In this document: one piece after another, positions 23,391 to 34,689 of the stretch | Position numbering within the stretch: position 1 is the first letter of the stretch | Layout of the letters: every line of letters starts with the position of its first letter | Assembly: GCA_009823505.1 (NCBI GenBank) | Contig: VZQC01013302.1 | Coordinates: forward strand, 4,996,326 to 5,060,325 | Direction: 5' to 3' | Length of the DNA stretch: 64,000 bases | Origin: Rhizomys pruinosus | Taxonomy: Eukaryota; Chordata; Mammalia; Rodentia; Spalacidae | Notes under the pieces: generated by a model | Seen by the model: only the letters and a program-made list of their open reading frames with translations | Told to the model about the DNA's origin: nothing | Database searches by the model: none | Made by a program: the position numbers and the translations under genes

Positions 23391-24046
23391 TATTTTATAT
23401 TTTCAGAAATAAGAAGTGTATTTACATCATTTATACCCCTTTTGTCAACTCTAAGTCCTCCTGTGCCTCCATGTCAAATATTCATTTAATTAAAGAATAA
23501 ATTAATGCAGTACAAAAATGAGTCAAAACCCTTATATAGAACAATCAATGTTGGACTAAATATTACAGAATCCTAATACTGAATAAAATAGTGTAATTAT
23601 AAGATACAGACCAAAAATTGCACTGTGGAAGAAATTTCCCTTCATGAGAGCCCAGAAGGACAGCTACTAATCTGGTAGAGAAAGGACAATGAGGTATTAG
23701 GATAAAATATTAAGTTTTATTGCATATAGTAAGAAAAGGAATATACGTACATATAATGTGTCTGGATATAAATATATGTATGCATTTGGAGGATCTATGT
23801 ATCTTGAGAAACATGCATATTTGGATGTTTATAATTAATGTGCATATATTTGGAGCATATATACTTAAAGGAATTATATACACTATTAAAAAATTACTAT
23901 CAATGGTACTAAATATTTTTGCAGATGTAAACCAAATGCACCTAAAATTTATTGGGATTGTGTAAGTCTTTACATAGGCAAAAAATATTGAAAAGTAAGA
24001 TTGGAGAATATAAGTAAAATGGAATGAAAGATGAGAAGCAACACTG
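23391..24046. other. AT-rich intergenic DNA
   Basis: A 115-codon minus-strand frame at 23710-24057 is Ile/Ser-rich, as expected from AT-rich DNA, and has no domain. Confidence 0.45.
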
Positions 24047-24825
24047 ATGGAACTCAATGGAGTAGTACTCAGCAGATGACATCATGAACTTTGCAGGTGA
24101 ATGGATGGAACTCGAAACCATTATGTTAAGTGAAGTAACACAGTCCCAGAAAAAGAAGAAGTGAATGGTCTCCCTCATTTGTGGATGCTAACACTAAATC
24201 CTCAGATGAAAGGCAAGCTGAACATTATTGTTATATGTCTGTTTATCTGAAAGGAACTATGTTGTTACAATGTAAATCTCTTTTTTTTAATTTTTTAATT
24301 TTTATTTATTTCTGTATGTGTATGAATGTCCTTCTTGCATGTAGGTTTGTGCACCCGTGTTGTGCAATGCCGCAGAGGTCAGAAGAGGGCGTCGGATTCC
24401 CCTGGAACTGGAGTTCTCCTGGAATTGGAGTTTCAGACGGTTCTCAGCCACCATGTGGGTGCTGGGAATCGAACCCGGGTCCTCTGTAAGAGCGGTCGGC
24501 ACTCTTAACTGCTAGGCCATCTCTCCACCTCCTACAATGTCAATCTCTTAACAGGCTCTAGAATCAATCCACCACTTACTTTCTGTCTCTGTAATTACTG
24601 TATATGAGTGGAAAGTATGCATTCATATTTTAGAGTAATATAAAATTAGAGGAGGAAAATGTGAATTCCTAAACATAAAAAAAGATGGAGTGAAAGATGC
24701 AGGACATTTATGGCAGAATGCATGATCTGGGGTGCGTTGGGCAGAAGGGAAAGGGGAGTATGTCTAAACTGACCTGAGAAATGATGTCTGAAATACACAG
24801 AACATCAATAAAAGCATTCTAAAAA
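24047..24825 (+). mobile_element. L1 3' end split by a B2
   Basis: The ORF2 tail (MNFAGEWMELE, then MLSEVTQSQK, 24085-24160) continues into 3' UTR, resumes after the B2 at 24550, and ends with GATGCAGGACATTTATGGCA, GAATGCATGATCTGGGG and CATCAATAAAAGC. This copy shows that the GCAGAATGCATGATCTGGG block used by the chimeric elements at 6 and 50 kb is genuine L1 3' UTR. Confidence 0.85.
24283..24532 (-). mobile_element. B2 SINE with internal duplication, inside L1
   Basis: Antisense, with the CTGGAACTGGAGTTCTCC / TGGAATTGGAGTTTCAGAC duplication. The target-site duplication is TACAATGTAAATCTCTT at 24266-24282 and TACAATGTCAATCTCTT at 24533-24549 (17 bp, one difference). Confidence 0.95.
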
Positions 24826-25059
24826 ATTAAACTGATATGTAAGAATTGCGCATAGAAAAGAGAAGGATGGTCAGTGAGTTGATTGAAACTAAGGGGGTAT
24901 TAAACACCCTTATGGAGAATTATTCATGCGTAATCTATTTAAAAATTCAAGCAAAACAATTGGAGTTAATTTGGCCCACATAAGTGGAAAAAACATTCCC
25001 AGATGATATGGGTTATTTAATTAAAATCTCATTGCGAACCACAAGGGTACCTCCTGATA

Positions 25060-26095
25060 ATTATTGGTAAAGGAGGTTTCAGAGGTCTTCAAACCAACAC
25101 AAGCATTTGACATTGCCCTTGGTTACCCTTCACAGCTACATGATAAGACATTGTTACTGAAGACACTATATGTTTTAGCTACAGAACATCAAGTTAACAC
25201 TTTCAAATTGTTCAGGTAGCATTCTCTTTTGCATATCTTTCAAAGTGCCAGAAAATGAGATTAGGTTGCTGGGGGAGAAGATACCTCAATGGTCTTACCC
25301 AGTGTTGCATTCTACATGCTGAAATAGTGATCTATATTAGGCAACATATCTAGACCCAGTGGTATAGTAAGTGTGAATGTTACAGGGTAACTCACCATTC
25401 TGATTATATTTAAGACCTACATCACAAGAAAGAATATCATGTCTGTTACTGTAATCCTGGAGAAAAGTCCATGGATATAGAAATCTTAATCACTGTGGTA
25501 GAATTTATTATATTGCTCTATTGTTCATGGAAAATGACCATGTTTTTAAATTACCTTCTAAGTCAGCTGTGGTGATGTATGTCTTCAGTCCCTTTACTTA
25601 GGAGTCAGAGACAGGTAGATCTCTGTGAGGGCCAGCCTGTTCTACATAGCAATTTCCAGGCTAGCTGGGGCTACAGGGAAAACCTGTCTCAAAAATTCCT
25701 AAACATCTTGCCTTCTAAATATGTGTTAATAATCATAGACTAGTGCTGTTTTCAATCTTGGTCAGCAAAGCTTCGTATTCTGAGAATAAGAGACAGACTG
25801 CTCAGCCCTAAAAGGGAAATCTGTATCAACACCCTCCCCCCCTCCCCCCCACAAACACAACAGGGCCCTGGAGAAAGAACTGAAGAATAGTGAGGAAAGA
25901 ATGAAAGCAACAGATGATATGAAGGAATGCTCTGAAATGCTATGTTTTGAACATAGCTTGATTATTGAATTTATAAATTCTGCAGCTGGCATTACCAACA
26001 TGTCTTACAAAAGATCAAACCAGCCAAAATTCAGGCATAACTTACAAAATGAAAATGAAGACACAAATTGATCATGTGAAGTGATGTTTAATATT
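25060..26095 (+). mobile_element. L1/Lx 3' UTR, long segment
   Basis: Ordered Lx landmarks are present: CCCTTGGTTACCCTTCACAG, GATAAGACATTGTTACTGAA, TCTAGACCCAGTGGTATAG, GGTCAGCAAAGCTTCGTATT, GCCCTGGAGAAAGAACTG, ATTCTGCAGCTGGCATTACC. A C-rich tract (25831-25851) and a B1 (25563-25697) lie inside. Confidence 0.7.
25563..25697 (+). mobile_element. B1 SINE (diverged)
   Basis: GTCAGAGACAGGTAGATCTC, GGGCCAGCCTGTTCTACATA and GGGAAAACCTGTCTCAAAAA are sense B1 blocks. Confidence 0.85.
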
Positions 26096-26999
26096 ACTGA
26101 ACTTTCATGAAATGTGAATTTACATGATGAAATAAGGCTACAGCTATGATTTGATTGTTGCTTTTATTCCGCCAAAGGACACATTGGGGCTTAATCTCCA
26201 GTAAAAAGTTTTCTGAAATAATGAGACTTATAAAAGGTAAATTAGATTGTAAGTACATCACTCAATATAGGCTAATTGGGACTCTAAATTAATTCTCAGG
26301 GGAAAGGTTTTATCTTCAAAGTATAACTTGATAATCAAAGTAGATGCTTTTCTTTCATTTGTCTCACATAGCTGGGCACAGGGCAACAGCAAACTCTTTC
26401 AGGACCCTGCCTTTAGAACTGTGTACCAAAATAACTTCTTATTAAACTCTTTCTCTGAAGTACTCTTTTTCAGAATTAGAAAAAGAAATAAATTGCATTG
26501 TATCAAAATGCTAAAAAGTTGGCTACAAAATCAACATCAAACTTTGGTGACAACATGGAGCATGTGGTTCACTCACATGTTGCAAAATACTAATTAAAGT
26601 TAAATGGTTGATGATTCTGAGAGCTTTTGACCTTGTCTTATAACATTAAATAGGTGAATGTCATACCACTTAATTTTATTGTTAGGCATGTTTTCCCTCC
26701 AAATAATTAAAATACATTTTCATGCAAAAACATAAACAGAGAAATCCACAGCAGATTTATGATTTTGATTTCCAAAAGATGAAAATAATACAGACATATT
26801 CCAACAAATTATTTACCAAACAATATGTGATGTTTTAATATCATGACCTAACATTAGAAATAATGAACTTATTATATGTTCAACAATTCATATGAATTTC
26901 AAATAAATCATGCTGCATCAAAAAGGGAATTTCTAGCTATGGCTTGGGTTTCCTGCCCAGATCTGCATCCAATGAATAACTGCTGAGAAAGTGAGAGTC
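26096..26999. other. AT-rich intergenic DNA
   Basis: The 89-codon frame at 26328-26597 has no recognisable domain, and no Kozak-like context or splice context was found. Confidence 0.4.
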
Positions 27000-27365
27000 C
27001 TTTTCTTTGAACTGTATGACATCCAGCAGGTTCACTAGACTCCAATGGATAGACCCATACCCAAGAGCATTTGTGGGACTTAAATTAGACTTGATTGGCC
27101 TTTAAAAATAGAAAAACTGCTGGATGTGAATCCTAGCACTTGGGAGGCAGAGGCAGGTGGATCTCTGTGCGTTCAAGTCCAGCCTGGTCTACAGAGTGAG
27201 TTCCAGGACAGCCAGAGTTACAGGGAGACCCTGTCTCAAAAAGTCTAAAAAAAAAATAGAAAAACAATAACAGAGGGCATGAAGTCAAGGGGAAAATTTC
27301 AGGATATGTGTGCAGATGGGGGAATGGGTCTAAATATAAAAAATCATATAAAATTATCAAAGAAA
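27000..27365 (+). mobile_element. L1/Lx 3' UTR end split by a B1
   Basis: TTCACTAGACTCCAATGGAT, AGACCCATACCCAAGAGCAT, and after the B1 GGGCATGAAGTCAAGG and GGGGGAATGGGTCTAAATAT, ending near CAAAGAAATAATAAAA. Confidence 0.65.
27118..27258 (+). mobile_element. B1 SINE
   Basis: GCACTTGGGAGGCAGAGGCA, GTTCAAGTCCAGCCTGGTCT and GGGAGACCCTGTCTCAAAAA; little divergence, but the first 10-15 nt are altered. Confidence 0.92.
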
Positions 27366-28149
27366 TAATAAAATATTTTTAAAATTCATTTCAAAAGCTT
27401 ATATAGGGTATAATTATATTCCTATAGTGTTTTTGAATACATAGATTATGGAAAAGAGAAAAATTGATGATATACAAGGGTTAGAAACAAAGCTGGGTGG
27501 AGTTTTGTTGACTACAAAATAAATCATAATTTTCCATGTAGTTAGAAAGCTGTTTTATATCCATACCAACATCCTGATTATTATATCATATATACTAGTA
27601 TTTTACAAGATATTAATATTGCAAAATCCTGTAACAACTCAAATGTTAACTGCTATTTATTACAAATGTGTATATTTGTAGAATAAAAAAATTATTCATG
27701 AAATCCAGGTAAACACATAACATTGCTATTGAAGAAAGTATGTTATTTCTTCCTAGGGAATCAACTTACAAATTACAATGAAAATGTTTAAACATTGTGA
27801 TCATTATTTCTCTCTTTTATAGGATATCTGACATTAAAACTGAATTGAATGATTTTCAGAATAAATTTAGTAGTTTGGCTTAAGTATAATGGAAAGAGTG
27901 TTCAGAGAATATCCCTTCATAATCCACAAGAATATCTTTTTAAACAGATTAGCCTCCAGTTGAAATCGTTCTCCAATCCCTTATGTTTACAGCACCAGCT
28001 GCATTTTTAAAGTGAGACTGATCAATAAGAGAGGAGGGACTACAAGTATCACTCATGGGAGGAAGCACCATACAGATAGCTGTGAAAATTACTATTTGGT
28101 CTCCCATCCTGGTATACTTGGCTACCTAAAATTTCATTTAGTCATTGTT
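27366..28149. other. AT-rich intergenic DNA
   Basis: No feature is recognised. Confidence 0.4.
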
Positions 28150-28320
28150 GTAGTTTGATGTCTGTTACTGTGATGAACACCATAACAACAAAACTACCTC
28201 AAAAAGAACATGTATATTTGGATTACTTGTTATAGTACTTTAATTGAGGGAAGGCAAAGAAGAAATTTGAGGCTACAAAGTAAGAATAGACCACAGAGAA
28301 ACGCTGCACAATTTATAATA
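28150..28320 (-). mobile_element. Diverged interspersed repeat (TGTTACTGTGATGAACACCA terminus)
   Basis: The lead block resembles those at 38893 and 52990, and the tail block ACAGAGAAACGCTGCACAAT is consistent. Family name uncertain. Confidence 0.4.
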
Positions 28321-28344
28321 TGCCTCAGAAGCAACTAACCATTT

Positions 28345-28361
28345 TATATGTATATATATAT

Positions 28362-28399
<38 letters not shown>
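28345..28399. repeat. (TA)n(TG)n microsatellite
   Basis: TA repeats pass directly into about ten TG units. Confidence 0.95.
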
Positions 28400-28619
28400 A
28401 ATGGCTGCATTTTTGAAGGTATGTGAACTCTAGGCATGCCTCCTACCCACAGAAACCAGAATAGGGTGGTGATCACCATGCAGGCAGGATCAAAGGGAAC
28501 AAAAGGGGAAGGGAACTCAAGAACACTGTGCTTCATTGTCTTGGGGAATTCAGCCCCACAGCCAGGTCAGGCCAAGCTATTTGCCTATCTCAGACCCTTA
28601 GCCTTAGGGTGTTGGTAGT
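28400..28619. other. Unassigned single-copy-like segment
   Basis: A balanced-composition segment between the microsatellite and the LTR. A 60-codon frame at 28436-28618 has no domain. Confidence 0.35.
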
Positions 28620-29134
28620 TGCCCTGCTATGGTCCTATAGATGCCAACTGTTGAGGACTTGAACAACCCAAGACAGGATTCACAAAATGGTCACTAATTT
28701 GCAAGCTTCTGTCCAGGTTAAACCCAGCCAGTTAATCAATACACAATTCCCAGGCTTATGGGATTGACCCCTATCCAGCCAATACCCATGAGCATTCACT
28801 ACAAGTCCCAAGCCTAAAGGGCTTAACTTACACACACACAGAAATTAACGGACAAGGAACCCTCATGTGATGGTAAAGGATAGTCTGTTTATTTGTTCAT
28901 AGCACTTTGTTTATATATGCAGAGTGACTTTGTTTATATAGGCAGAGTGACATCATCTCTCAGGGCCCAGTCTCAGTCCTCCTGCCTCATGCTCTGGAAA
29001 CATCATGAGTTCTGTATCAGGGGTTTGTCTCGCAGGGTTTGTTGATACAAGCAAACCTAGAGGCAGGTTTCAGTGTAAAGGACAGGCAGACAATTAAGCA
29101 CAATGCAGCCATAGGTGGCCTCTTTCTATCTACA
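28620..29134 (-). mobile_element. 3' LTR of a minus-strand LTR element
   Basis: Read on minus it runs from TGTAGATAG (29134) to AGCAGGGCA (28620), 515 bp. A polypurine tract, TTAAAAGGGAG, lies just upstream on minus (29137-29150). It holds a TATA-type CTATATAAACAAAG and AAATAAAC. The TATA segment is tandemly duplicated here (about 23 bp, 28905-28952) but single in the partner LTR. Confidence 0.85.
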
Positions 29135-30716
29135 TAGCTCCCTTTTAATTTTATTTTTTCTGAGTGACAGGTGAGTCTATGTGAGGAGTTAACATCACAA
29201 AGAAACCTGAGCTTTGAATAGCCAGCTGCTTAAATGGTTTTTTGAGCATGAGGTTGGACAGAATGGCAGACCTAAGAGTTTTTATTTTTATAAACTAAGA
29301 CTAATTAATCTTAGACAAACCCTTACTTGAACTAATTACTGAACATAGGTAGTATATATAGGCAACATTTACACAAATTCAATTAGTAGTCATTCATGTC
29401 TAAGTTTTGTACAACCCAGAGTCTCCAGAGTCCAACTGGAGAGTCTTGTACACACAAGCATGTTGCTGATCAAATAAGAGTCCATTCTATATTGTTGTGA
29501 TTTTACAATTTATCCAAACCTCCTGAGCCCTTACATTCTACCATGCCCCCACTTCCTCGTTTGTTCCCCGAGCTTCAGGGGACAAGGGACAGAAGGGGAT
29601 AAGAAGTAAAACAGTCTATTTTTCTTTGAGGTGTCATTTTGGACTCTGCTCTGTCGAGGCCATTTCTTTCCATGGTTTGACAGTTTATTTAGGAATCCTT
29701 TTTTTTAATCTTACTAATAAAACATAGACAATGAGATGGTATAAGCATTTAAATGGCATTATCATGACAAGTTACTCTGTGCCCACAGATACAAATATTT
29801 CGATGGCATATTAGTCTAAGAACTATGGCTTTCTTTATACCATTTTTTAATTACTATGGGTATAATACCAGTCATGTGTCATTTTTCCAAAGGAGTGGGC
29901 TAGGAGCCAATTAGATTTGGGGTACATTAATATTTTTTGGCTGCCACTAGCTGCACAGATCTTCCAGGCAGGGGTGATGCACCTATTGAGTCTTGTTTGA
30001 CTCAATGAGACCAATAATTATTTTCTTTTTACCAGTGGCCTTTGGTAATGCATTCTGGCATTCAAGAGACCTACTTTCCACTTGCAATCGTGGACTCTAT
30101 GTCCTTTTTATGCTCACACTAGGTCTTCAGCAGCAGGGTCTTAATACCAATTATTTGTGTGTACCTTAACTTGTAGGCAAATAGCCTTTTTTGGGGGGGG
30201 CACTAGCCCCCAGCCAACACTCCTTGGCAGAATTACCCATTGCCTGTACCAAAGCTTTCTTCTATTAACACATTTTGCTTAAATATAAAGCCTTTAAAGA
30301 TTTCACAATAATGCTTAACTCTAAATAAAATTTTCTTTTACAGTTTTTATGTCCATTAATCAATTAAAGAAAGCAGTTGTATATGCCCCATGAGAAATTG
30401 TTACCATAGCAGTTGTCTTCTTTGTAGTTAAAGAATAACTTCATTACCATATTTTTTTTCCTTTTCTGTAAAAAGGAGAGGTAGGACTTTTTTGTATAAA
30501 AACTTAGCAGCTCCTGGAAAGCAAACATCATTAGGACACACTATAAACAGTTGTTTTAAATAGAATCCAGAGAGATGTTTGGTGCCTGTGGCTCAGGAAG
30601 TTTTCTTCCTTTTGATGTTCGGATGTGTCAACCTCTCAGTTGGTATTTCTTGGTCCACCCTGTGCAATCCAAAATCGTACCTTTCTCAGGCATCTAAGTT
30701 GGTGATGTTTTACCTA
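29135..30716 (-). mobile_element. Internal region of the LTR element, non-coding
   Basis: The 1.58 kb between the LTRs shows no gag, pol or env frame and no readable protease, reverse transcriptase or integrase motif. The sequence just after the 5' LTR (TAGGTAAAACATCACC on minus) does not match the primer-binding sites I can recall. Its 3' part carries the GGTAGAATGTAAGGGCT family block (about 29380-29560) also seen at 3.0, 6.1 and 50.3 kb. It is a non-autonomous element that would need proteins supplied in trans. Confidence 0.7.
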
Positions 30717-31215
30717 TGGGCCCTGCTATGGCCCTATAGATTCCACCTGCTAGGGATTTGAACACCTGAGTCTGGATTCACAAAATTGTGCCTAATTGCA
30801 AGCTTCTGTCCAGTTTAAACCCAGCCAGCTAATCTATACACACTTCCCAGGCTGGTGGTCTGGCAGATTGACCATTATCCAGCCAATACCCACAACATTC
30901 ACCACAAGCCCCAAACCTAAAGGGCTTAATTTATACATGAACAGAAATTAACAGACCAGGGACCCTCACATGATGGTAAAGGAGAATCTATTTGCTCACA
31001 GCACTTTGTTTATATAAGCAGAGTGATGACATCTTTCAGAGCTCTCTCTCAGCCCTCCTGCCTCATGCTCTGCAAACATCACAAGTTCTGTATTAGAGGT
31101 TTGTCTCCTATAGCTTGTTGATACAAGCAAATCTTGCCTAGGGGCAGGCTTCCATGTAAATGACAGGCAGACATTTAACCATAATGCAGCCACAGGTGAC
31201 CTATTTCTACCTACA
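30717..31215 (-). mobile_element. 5' LTR of the same element
   Basis: 499 bp, collinear with 28620-29134 over its length. By eye identity is roughly four-fifths, so the insertion is old. It shares ACCCAGCCAG, CCAGCCAATACCCA, TCACATGATGGTAAAGGA (plus-strand reading) and one TTTGTTTATATAAGCAGAGTG TATA segment. No matching flanking target-site duplication is evident (GGTAGT versus TATGAA). Confidence 0.85.
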
Positions 31216-31224
31216 TATGAATTT

Positions 31225-31330
31225 GGATTTAAAAGCTGTTATGAGCCTCCATGTGGATGCTAGAAATAAAAACCAGGTCCTTCTCAAGAGCAGCAAGTGC
31301 TTATTTCTTCTGACCCATCTTTCCAGTACC
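31225..31330 (-). mobile_element. B2-type SINE fragment
   Basis: CCTCCATGTGGATGCTAGAA, CCAGGTCCTTCTCAAGAGCA and CCCATCTTTCCAG belong to an antisense B2 head. Confidence 0.7.
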
Positions 31331-32599
31331 AGTTCAAACCCACTTTACCAAAGTCATTCAGATTTTCCTGAACTATTCCTACGTCACTAAAAGTATATCC
31401 CTCCCCTGAGACTCAGCAAAACCAATAAAGTCTTACACGATTCCCAAAGTCCTTTCTGAATCAAACCCTTTATTAATTCTCTTGTGAGCACTCTTTCAAC
31501 TTCATTTCTGTGATTCCACAGAACTCAGATTCAGCCTTCTCACCTCTATGTCCCACAGCTTCCTGTGCCAACCTGTGAGAAATTGTTTATCATTTGTTTA
31601 AATGTCTTTCTCAATTCAGTTCCTATACCTCCTTAAGGATTATTGATCATGGACCTGTCAGAGGCCCACAAAACAATGCACATTATTGTCATTGCTCTCA
31701 GTAGCCCACAGATTATCAAATAGGAATCAAGGAATAGACACACCTTTATCACAGTCTGATGGAGATAGTTCCAAAATTGCAGTTCCCTCAACCATGTTAA
31801 ATCTAGTTTGTGTTAAATTCATAGCTAAGTTTACCCATCACAGTAATTCAGTTACACTGGTTATGACTTTTATTGTGAGATCTTCTCTTCCAGCCACATT
31901 TTTAGCAACATATCATTCATTATCACTTTTTTTATCTGTGCTCACACTGTTCTTTCTCACATTAACACCTGCCACTTCTGCACTGAATGTCTCAAATTTA
32001 TGCATAGAGTTCAGGATTGGTCTCAAAACTTAACTTGTTTCAAATTCAGTGTTCCCTCCCTCTACTTGCATCAGGATTGCTTACTCCTTATAAGTTAAAT
32101 GAATGATTTTCAAGTATATTCTTGGATCCTCTACAATGTTACTGTCATTTTTTAGGAGAATGTCTAGAGACTTAGTAATATTTTCACATTTTTCATTCAG
32201 AAAAATAATATAAAGTAGCCAAAGTTTGAAGCATTCTGTTTAGTCCACTTACTAACTTTGCTTGTTGAGAGTGTATCGATTCTGCATTTCTAATTAATAA
32301 CATTATAGTAGATAGCGTAAGTTATATTATATATGATATAGGATAAATATAGTTAAATATATAATTAATATTATAATTAATTTAGGATTAAGTATAGTGG
32401 GCCACTATTTAAATGTATCATTATCATTTTAGTACATATTTTGTTTACCTATATATTCTTTGCCTCCCTATCAGAAAGTACAGTTTGATAAAGTGAAGAT
32501 AGAATTGATTGATCTTTGGAATATTTTACATTTAACAATGGTGAGTTGCTTATATTGCTTATATAAACATTTTCTATTGCTTATATAAACATTTTCTAG
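31331..32599. other. Unassigned intergenic DNA
   Basis: 31331-32100 is less AT-rich than its surroundings and contains a 115-codon frame (31686-32033) with a hydrophobic Leu/Phe/Thr stretch near its end. I find no known domain. 32100-32599 is AT-rich, with a perfect 22-bp tandem duplication at 32554-32597. Confidence 0.4.
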
Positions 32600-32700
32600 A
32601 AGAATAGTATTCATCCATCATTTGCAATAGAATGGATAATTTTACGTGAAATAAGCGAGATTCAGAAAAATATTGTTTTCACAATAAATGATATAATTAT
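32600..32700 (+). mobile_element. Ancient L1 scrap
   Basis: AGTATTCATCCATCA, GAATGGATAATTTTACGTGA and AATAAGCGAGATTCAGAAAA resemble the end of ORF2 in old L1. Short and diverged. Confidence 0.4.
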
Positions 32701-33476
32701 ATTAAAATATTATTAACTGAAAGCCATTAATTAAAAAATATAGTTAGATTTTTAAAGAAACTTATCAAATTTTATAGTTGGAAATAGCCTAAAAATAAAT
32801 AAGTATTTGGCATTTGAAACATTCTAGGTCACGTCATTAAAATTACATCAATAATGCAATCACTGCTAATAATAGAACTCCATAGAAAGTTCTGTTTTTA
32901 TTACTCAAGCTTACCATTATTAAAAGATTATTATTTTATGAATATATTCTGAAATTTACATGATTTGAAACATTTATTTTTAACAAATTCTTAGGGAATT
33001 ACATATACTGACTCTATATATACCAACAGAATATTATGATTTCTGTCCTAAATCAGATATCATAACCACAAAAAGACATGGAAAACTCCAATAGACACAT
33101 AATTAAAATGATTATGATTATTTCAAATTAATATGCAATTAAAGAGTATTTTTGATAATTTTTTTAGGAAACTAATGAAAATGGGATGGATCATTAGGTG
33201 AAGTATTGTATAAGTAGCTACATGTTTCATTTCATTATTAAATCCTGAAGGATAAATAAGGGAGGCAGAAATTACTACACACTTAAAGATACAGAAATAA
33301 ATTATTTTCAGAGAAAATTCACTAAATAAGGAAGTATGAAATCTAAGTTAGGAAAAGGAAATAAAGATGATATCATTAAGTTTGACAAAGGAAATCCCAG
33401 ATCAATGTCCCTTGAAAGAAAAACAAAATTTGCTACTATTCCTAGGCAAGAATGTATTTATATGTTGCCAGGCCTT

Positions 33477-33480
<4 letters not shown>
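32701..33480. other. AT-rich intergenic DNA
   Basis: Nothing recognised. Confidence 0.4.

Positions 33481-33526
<46 letters not shown>
33481..33526. repeat. (CA)n microsatellite
   Basis: About 23 CA units directly precede the B1-like remnant. Confidence 0.97.
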
Positions 33527-33528
<2 letters not shown>

Positions 33529-33530
<2 letters not shown>

Positions 33531-33645
33531 TTTAATCCCAACACTTCTGAGGCAGAGGCAGATTGATCTCTGTGAGATTCAGGCTAGTCTGACCTGAATA
33601 TACAATTTCAGGTCAGGTGGGGCTGCAGAGAGAACCTATTAAAAT
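33529..33645 (+). mobile_element. B1 SINE remnant, rearranged
   Basis: TTTAATCCCAACACTTCTGA, GGCAGAGGCAGATTGATCTC and GGGGCTGCAGAGAGAACC are present. The first 25 or so bases of B1 appear to have been replaced by the CA repeat. Confidence 0.75.
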
Positions 33646-34330
33646 AAAGGTGAAGAAGAATTTGATTTCCTGAACACATAAGGTGGCCGCAGCTCCCTAG
33701 TAGAGCACATAAATCACATTACAAAGATTAAGAGGAGAAACTTCATTTGGTTCCACTGTCCCTTACCTGCATCAGAAAAGCACCATGTGGTAAATCATCC
33801 CCCTGACATGCAGCTTCTCTTTGAGTAGGAGAAATCAAGGTGCATGTACAACTTCAATTTGTGAAAGTGCTGCTCATAAGCCTATTTGCATTATGTTCCA
33901 TTTTTGAACCAGAGATTTCTGGTATTATCACATCTATACTACTGGGAACATAAAGGAGCATAAAAGGCAAAAATCACACTGACCAGACTCAGAACGCTGT
34001 AGTAGATCAAGAACCACAAGTATTAATTTGACAACAGGCCACACCATCACCAATCACTTAACTCAAACTTGGGGGGTCCTCCAAATTCTACTGCCTGACT
34101 CTTGAGCCTAGTTAGTATCTCCAAGGAAGCCGTAAGCCTAGGAAGAGGTTCCACCCCACCAGGGTCCAAGAGCTCAGCTAACTGCCCCACCCTATTAGGG
34201 AGTGTAGATAAGTACTTGCTTGACCTTAAATCCCACCTAAATAAACTTCAAACAGCACTACAAAAGCATATTGAAAGTACAAATCCAACTGGTTAAGTAC
34301 ATGCATAAAAAAAAACTCTAACGGTGGCCC
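33646..34330 (+). other. Unassigned segment with a 64-codon frame
   Basis: 34102-34296 reads as a short frame with a Ser/Pro/Gly-rich first half (SLGRGSTPPGSKSSANC) and a helix-like second half (DKYLLDLKSHLNKLQTAL). Composition is richer in G+C than the flanks and does not look like a SINE. It could be a decayed exon-derived retrocopy, or chance. I cannot name a parent. Confidence 0.3.
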
Positions 34331-34689
34331 TAAATCAATTTTAATTTTAATATAAAAAGTTAAATAAAATAACAGTAATCACCAAGACTTATTAAGTGAC
34401 ACATGATATAGATAATATAAACTTTGGTATCAATAATCTTAATTATGTAGATGGTAGCAAGTTTATAGAGATATCCTATGTGATTTTAGTTATCCATTTA
34501 AACTACATGAAATAGCTCTCTGTGTAAGTTAATAACTCAAATGTATTTTGTTTTCTGTATCTCAGGATTAATTTATTTCAGGTGTATATATTCAGAATAA
34601 GTCAAATAAACCTAATCACATCATTGGCATGATAAAGAATAACATATTGTTGATTATAATTTATGAATTTTAAAGAAGCATTTTACGTC
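34331..34689. other. AT-rich intergenic DNA
   Basis: Nothing recognised. Confidence 0.4.

Noticed and set aside
24181..24489. Recurring reading frames of 60-100 codons with a Cys-Met-Asn-Val-Leu-Ser-Ala-Cys start, at about 24.3, 36.4, 44.4, 47.4, 50.9, 53.6, 55.3 and 59.1 kb
   Set aside because: They recur because they are translations of the B2 SINE strand. The frames follow the repeat and not any gene.
29135..30716. Retroviral polymerase or envelope gene between the LTRs
   Set aside because: I looked for protease, reverse transcriptase and integrase signatures on the minus strand and saw only stop-rich sequence.
31686..32033. 115-codon frame with a hydrophobic C-terminal part, possible membrane peptide
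   Set aside because: The hydrophobic stretch comes from T-rich DNA. No signal, family resemblance or retrocopy structure could be shown.
33336..33597. Frames with His-Thr repeats
   Set aside because: Product of the (CA)n microsatellite. The same applies to the Val-Cys and Arg-Glu repeats at 46081-46329 and the Leu-Ser-Ile-Tyr repeats at 19682-19864.
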